NCBI GenBank assembly: GCA_016715285.1
Contig: JADKAO010000001.1
Coordinates: 434,001-498,000 of the forward strand
DNA from: Actinomycetales bacterium
GTDB taxonomy: Bacteria > Actinomycetota > Actinomycetes > Actinomycetales > Dermatophilaceae
DNA: 64,000 bases
Reading direction: 5' to 3'
Made by a program: the position numbers and the translations under genes
Part shown: in pieces, positions 61,639 to 64,000 of the stretch
Layout: every line of letters begins with the position of its first letter
How positions within the stretch are numbered: the stretch's first letter is position 1
The notes under the pieces: generated by a model
Told to the model about the DNA's origin: nothing
What the model saw: the letters and a program-made list of their open reading frames with translations, nothing else
Database searches by the model: none

Positions 61639-64000
61639 TCAGTCGAGGCGATCTGCCGCGACCACGCCGCGCATGACCGAGTCAGCTGCTCGCCGCGCCT
61701 TGGCCGCCAGCGCTGGGTGCGGGGCGCAGTCGGCGAGCTGTCCCAACAGATCAACGACCTGCTTGCACCGCCGGACGAAGTCACCTGGCGCTAAATCGGT
61801 GCCGCGCAACACATCATCGAGGCGGTGCCCTCGCGCCCAGCGCTGCATCGACCAGGCGATCGACGGGTCAGGGGCGGTCGTTGGCTGCAGTCCGTGTGCG
61901 AGTTCGCGTTCGATCAGCCGGACCCACAGCTGGTGCATCCGGTCGAGGGCGACGATGACATCACCCGGTGGGCTCTTCGTTGACGTCTGACCGTCATCGC
62001 GCCGACTCTCGTGCACCAACGTGGACACGGCAGCGGCAAGTCCAGCTGCGTCGACGGTGTTCCAGACGCCAGACCGCAGGCACTCGGCGGTGAGCAGATC
62101 CTTCTCGGTGTAGAGGCGGCTCAACATCCGGCCGGCATCGGTGACGACCTGCCCGTGGTCGGCGAGGTAGCCCAACTCGTCCAAGAGCGAACACACCCGG
62201 TCGAAGGTGCGCGCGACCGTGTTGGTGCGTGACTCCACCTGGGCGATCGCCCCGTCAACGTCCCGTCGGAGGCGCCACCAGGTGGCTCCCCACCTGGCGT
62301 GCTCCTCGCGGTCCGGGCACTCGTGGCACGGGTGTGCGCGCAGTTCGCGGCGCACCGCCGTCACCTGCTGCTCCAGCTCAGAATCACGACCTCGGGTATG
62401 CCGTCCGCCTGGCTCCCGCGCAGGCGGCTCGTGCGCGACGCGAATCCGGAGCGTGGCCGCCAAATCGCGACGAGACTTGGCTTGCCGCGGGTTGAAGTCT
62501 CGCGGGAGTCGCACCGTGAGCACCGGGGCGAGTGCGGACGTCACATCGGCAGCCGCGAGCCGACGTACTTGTCGATCTTCAGTGAGCACCGACGGCGCCG
62601 GTGGGTGGCCATATCCGCCGCGATCAGCGGTGATGACGACGGCATACCCAGCGTGTCGACCCCGCGGGATCCGCACCACGTCGCCGGGTCTCAGGCCAGC
62701 GAGCGACTCTTCGATCGCTTGCCGCTCAGCCACCGAGCGGCGTTGGCTCGCGGACTTCTCCACTGAGCGCAGCTTCTCCCGGAGCGCGGCATACTCGGCG
62801 AACTCCCCCAGGTGACACTCCATGCGGGCGGCATACTCGGTGAGTTTGGCCTCGTCGCGCCGGATCGAGCGCGCCAGCCCGACCACACCACGGTCTGCCT
62901 GGAACTGCGCGAACGAGAGCTCGAGGAGTTCACGGGCCTCGTCGCGGCCCACATGCCCGACGAGGTTGACCGCCATCGTGCTAGTGGGCCGGAAACTCGA
63001 CCGCAAGGGGAACGTGCGGGTCGATGCGAGACCGCCGACCGCGTCGGGATCCACCCCAGGGTGCCAGACGACGACCGCGTGACCTTCGACGTCGATGCCT
63101 CGGCGCCCCGCGCGGCCGGTGAGTTGGGTGTATTCGGCGGGGTGAGCTCGGCGTGGGTGTCGCCGTTGAACTTCACGAGGCGCTCCAGCACGACCGTGCG
63201 CGCGGGCATGTTGATCCCCAGCGCGAGAGTCTCGGTCGCAAAGACCGCCTGGACCAGGCCGGCAGTGAAGAGCTCCTCCACGATCTCCCGGAAGGTCGGC
63301 AACATGCCAGCGTGGTGAGCGGCGAAGCCGCGGCTCAGTCCGTCCACGAAATCCCAGTAGCCCAAGACCGCGAGGTCTTCCTCTGGCAGTCCGGCGACGC
63401 GCTCCTCGACGACCCGGCGAATGCGGCGGGCTTCCTCATCCGACACCAGCCGCACGTCGCGCGCGATCAGCTGACCCACCGCAGCATCGCAGCCGGCGCG
63501 ACTGAAGATGAAAGTGATCGCCGGCAGCAGCCCAGCGCGGTCCAGGGCGATGATCGTCTGCGCGCGCGACGTGGTGGGGCGGCCCCCACGGGGGCGGCTG
63601 TCGGCGTCCTGTCGGGCCCGGTCACGTGGGTGCCGGCGATCACCACCGGTGTATGCCGTCCGCCTCTGATAGGTCTCAATCCGTTGCGTCACAGCCGGAT
63701 TGACCCGCGTCGACGCGCTGTCTCGGACAAAGAGGTCCATCAGGTCAGTGCCGACGAGGAGGTGCTGAAACAGCGGGACTGGCCGCTCCTCGGAGACGAC
63801 AATGTCGACGTCACCGCGGACTTGACGTAGCCACTCGCCGAACTCTTCGGCATTGGAGACGGTCGCCGAGAGCGACACGACGATGACGTCCTCGGGCAGA
63901 TGGATGATGACTTCTTCCCATACCGCGCCGCGCGTGCGGTCAGCGAGGTAGTGGACTTCATCCATGACGACGTAACCCAGGTCGGCCAAGGTGGGCGATT
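61639..64000 (-). pseudogene. helY: DEVH-box RNA/DNA helicase (HelY/Mtr4-like), partial and frameshifted
   Basis: Superfamily 2 helicase. The N-terminal Walker A part lies beyond 64000; the window begins just before Walker B VVMDEVHYLAD. SLSATVSNAEEFGEWL, ITFIFSRAGCDAAV and ATETLALGINMPARTVVLE are present. After GDTHAELTP the frame changes; QLTGRAGRRGID is found only after adding one base to the GGGG run at 63139-63142. The rest, to LMADRL-like VVAADRLD at 61639, is in the other frame. Since helY is widespread and intact in actinobacteria, an assembly error is likely. Confidence 0.85.

Overview
The window is high-GC DNA (about 70% G+C by eye) from an actinobacterium. RbpA, the neighbouring ppm1 and lnt genes, leaderless promoters (TANNNT about 6 nt before the start codon) and the absence of introns or phage blocks fit this. 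A family-level guess is Micrococcales, Dermatophilaceae/Intrasporangiaceae; that is inference. I see no rRNA, tRNA, CRISPR array or riboswitch.

Layout. 0-20 kb is mostly chromosomal housekeeping: the 3' part of gcvP, a SulP transporter, sbcC-sbcD, a glutamate-cysteine ligase-like gene with phzF, an SpoU methyltransferase, amylosucrase, a YbgC-like thioesterase, rlmC, an alkyltransferase-like gene and a histidine phosphatase. 18.5-20.3 kb holds two toxin-antitoxin pairs flanking a YhhN gene. 20.3-28.1 kb is an aromatic meta-cleavage operon (hydrolase, extradiol dioxygenase, two flavin hydroxylases, amidohydrolase, YceI) opposed to a tetR gene, with three operator-like palindromes between them. 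28-36.3 kb is accessory DNA: a lipoprotein, a Tdi1-type immunity-like protein, a ClbS-like protein, three more toxin-antitoxin pairs, small enzymes and genes I do not recognise. An IS110-type element lies at 36.3-37.5 kb. It is followed by a GH76 glycosidase, a glycyl radical enzyme pair (yjjI/yjjW), a UMF1 transporter, rbpA, fxsA and ppm1-lnt. 46.7-55.8 kb carries genes for coenzyme-B12-dependent lysine degradation (kal, kamE, kamD, kdd, kamA). An unusual two-component system sits between kamD and kdd. 55.8-64 kb holds a flavin monooxygenase, a Bcr/CflA transporter, an Lrp regulator, a 5'-3' exonuclease, a wax-ester-synthase-like acyltransferase and a DEVH helicase cut by the window edge.

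Two window-wide signals stand out. First, the heptamer GTATGCC (reverse GGCATAC) occurs about 98 times by hand count, near equally in both orientations, against roughly 7 expected from base composition. In several genes it lies exactly 9 nt before the start codon, inside the -10 region. Second, nine genes are each split by one or two single-base changes in G or C runs. Eight of the ten events look like a lost base, which points to homopolymer errors in the assembly at least as much as to real gene decay.

How genes work together. KamA, KamDE, Kdd and Kal cover lysine to crotonyl-CoA except the Kce cleavage step, which is not in the window. The meta-cleavage operon has ring hydroxylation, ring cleavage and C-C hydrolysis but no hydratase, aldolase or dehydrogenase. 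YjjW should activate YjjI under anoxia. Ppm1 and Lnt serve lipoglycan and lipoprotein synthesis.
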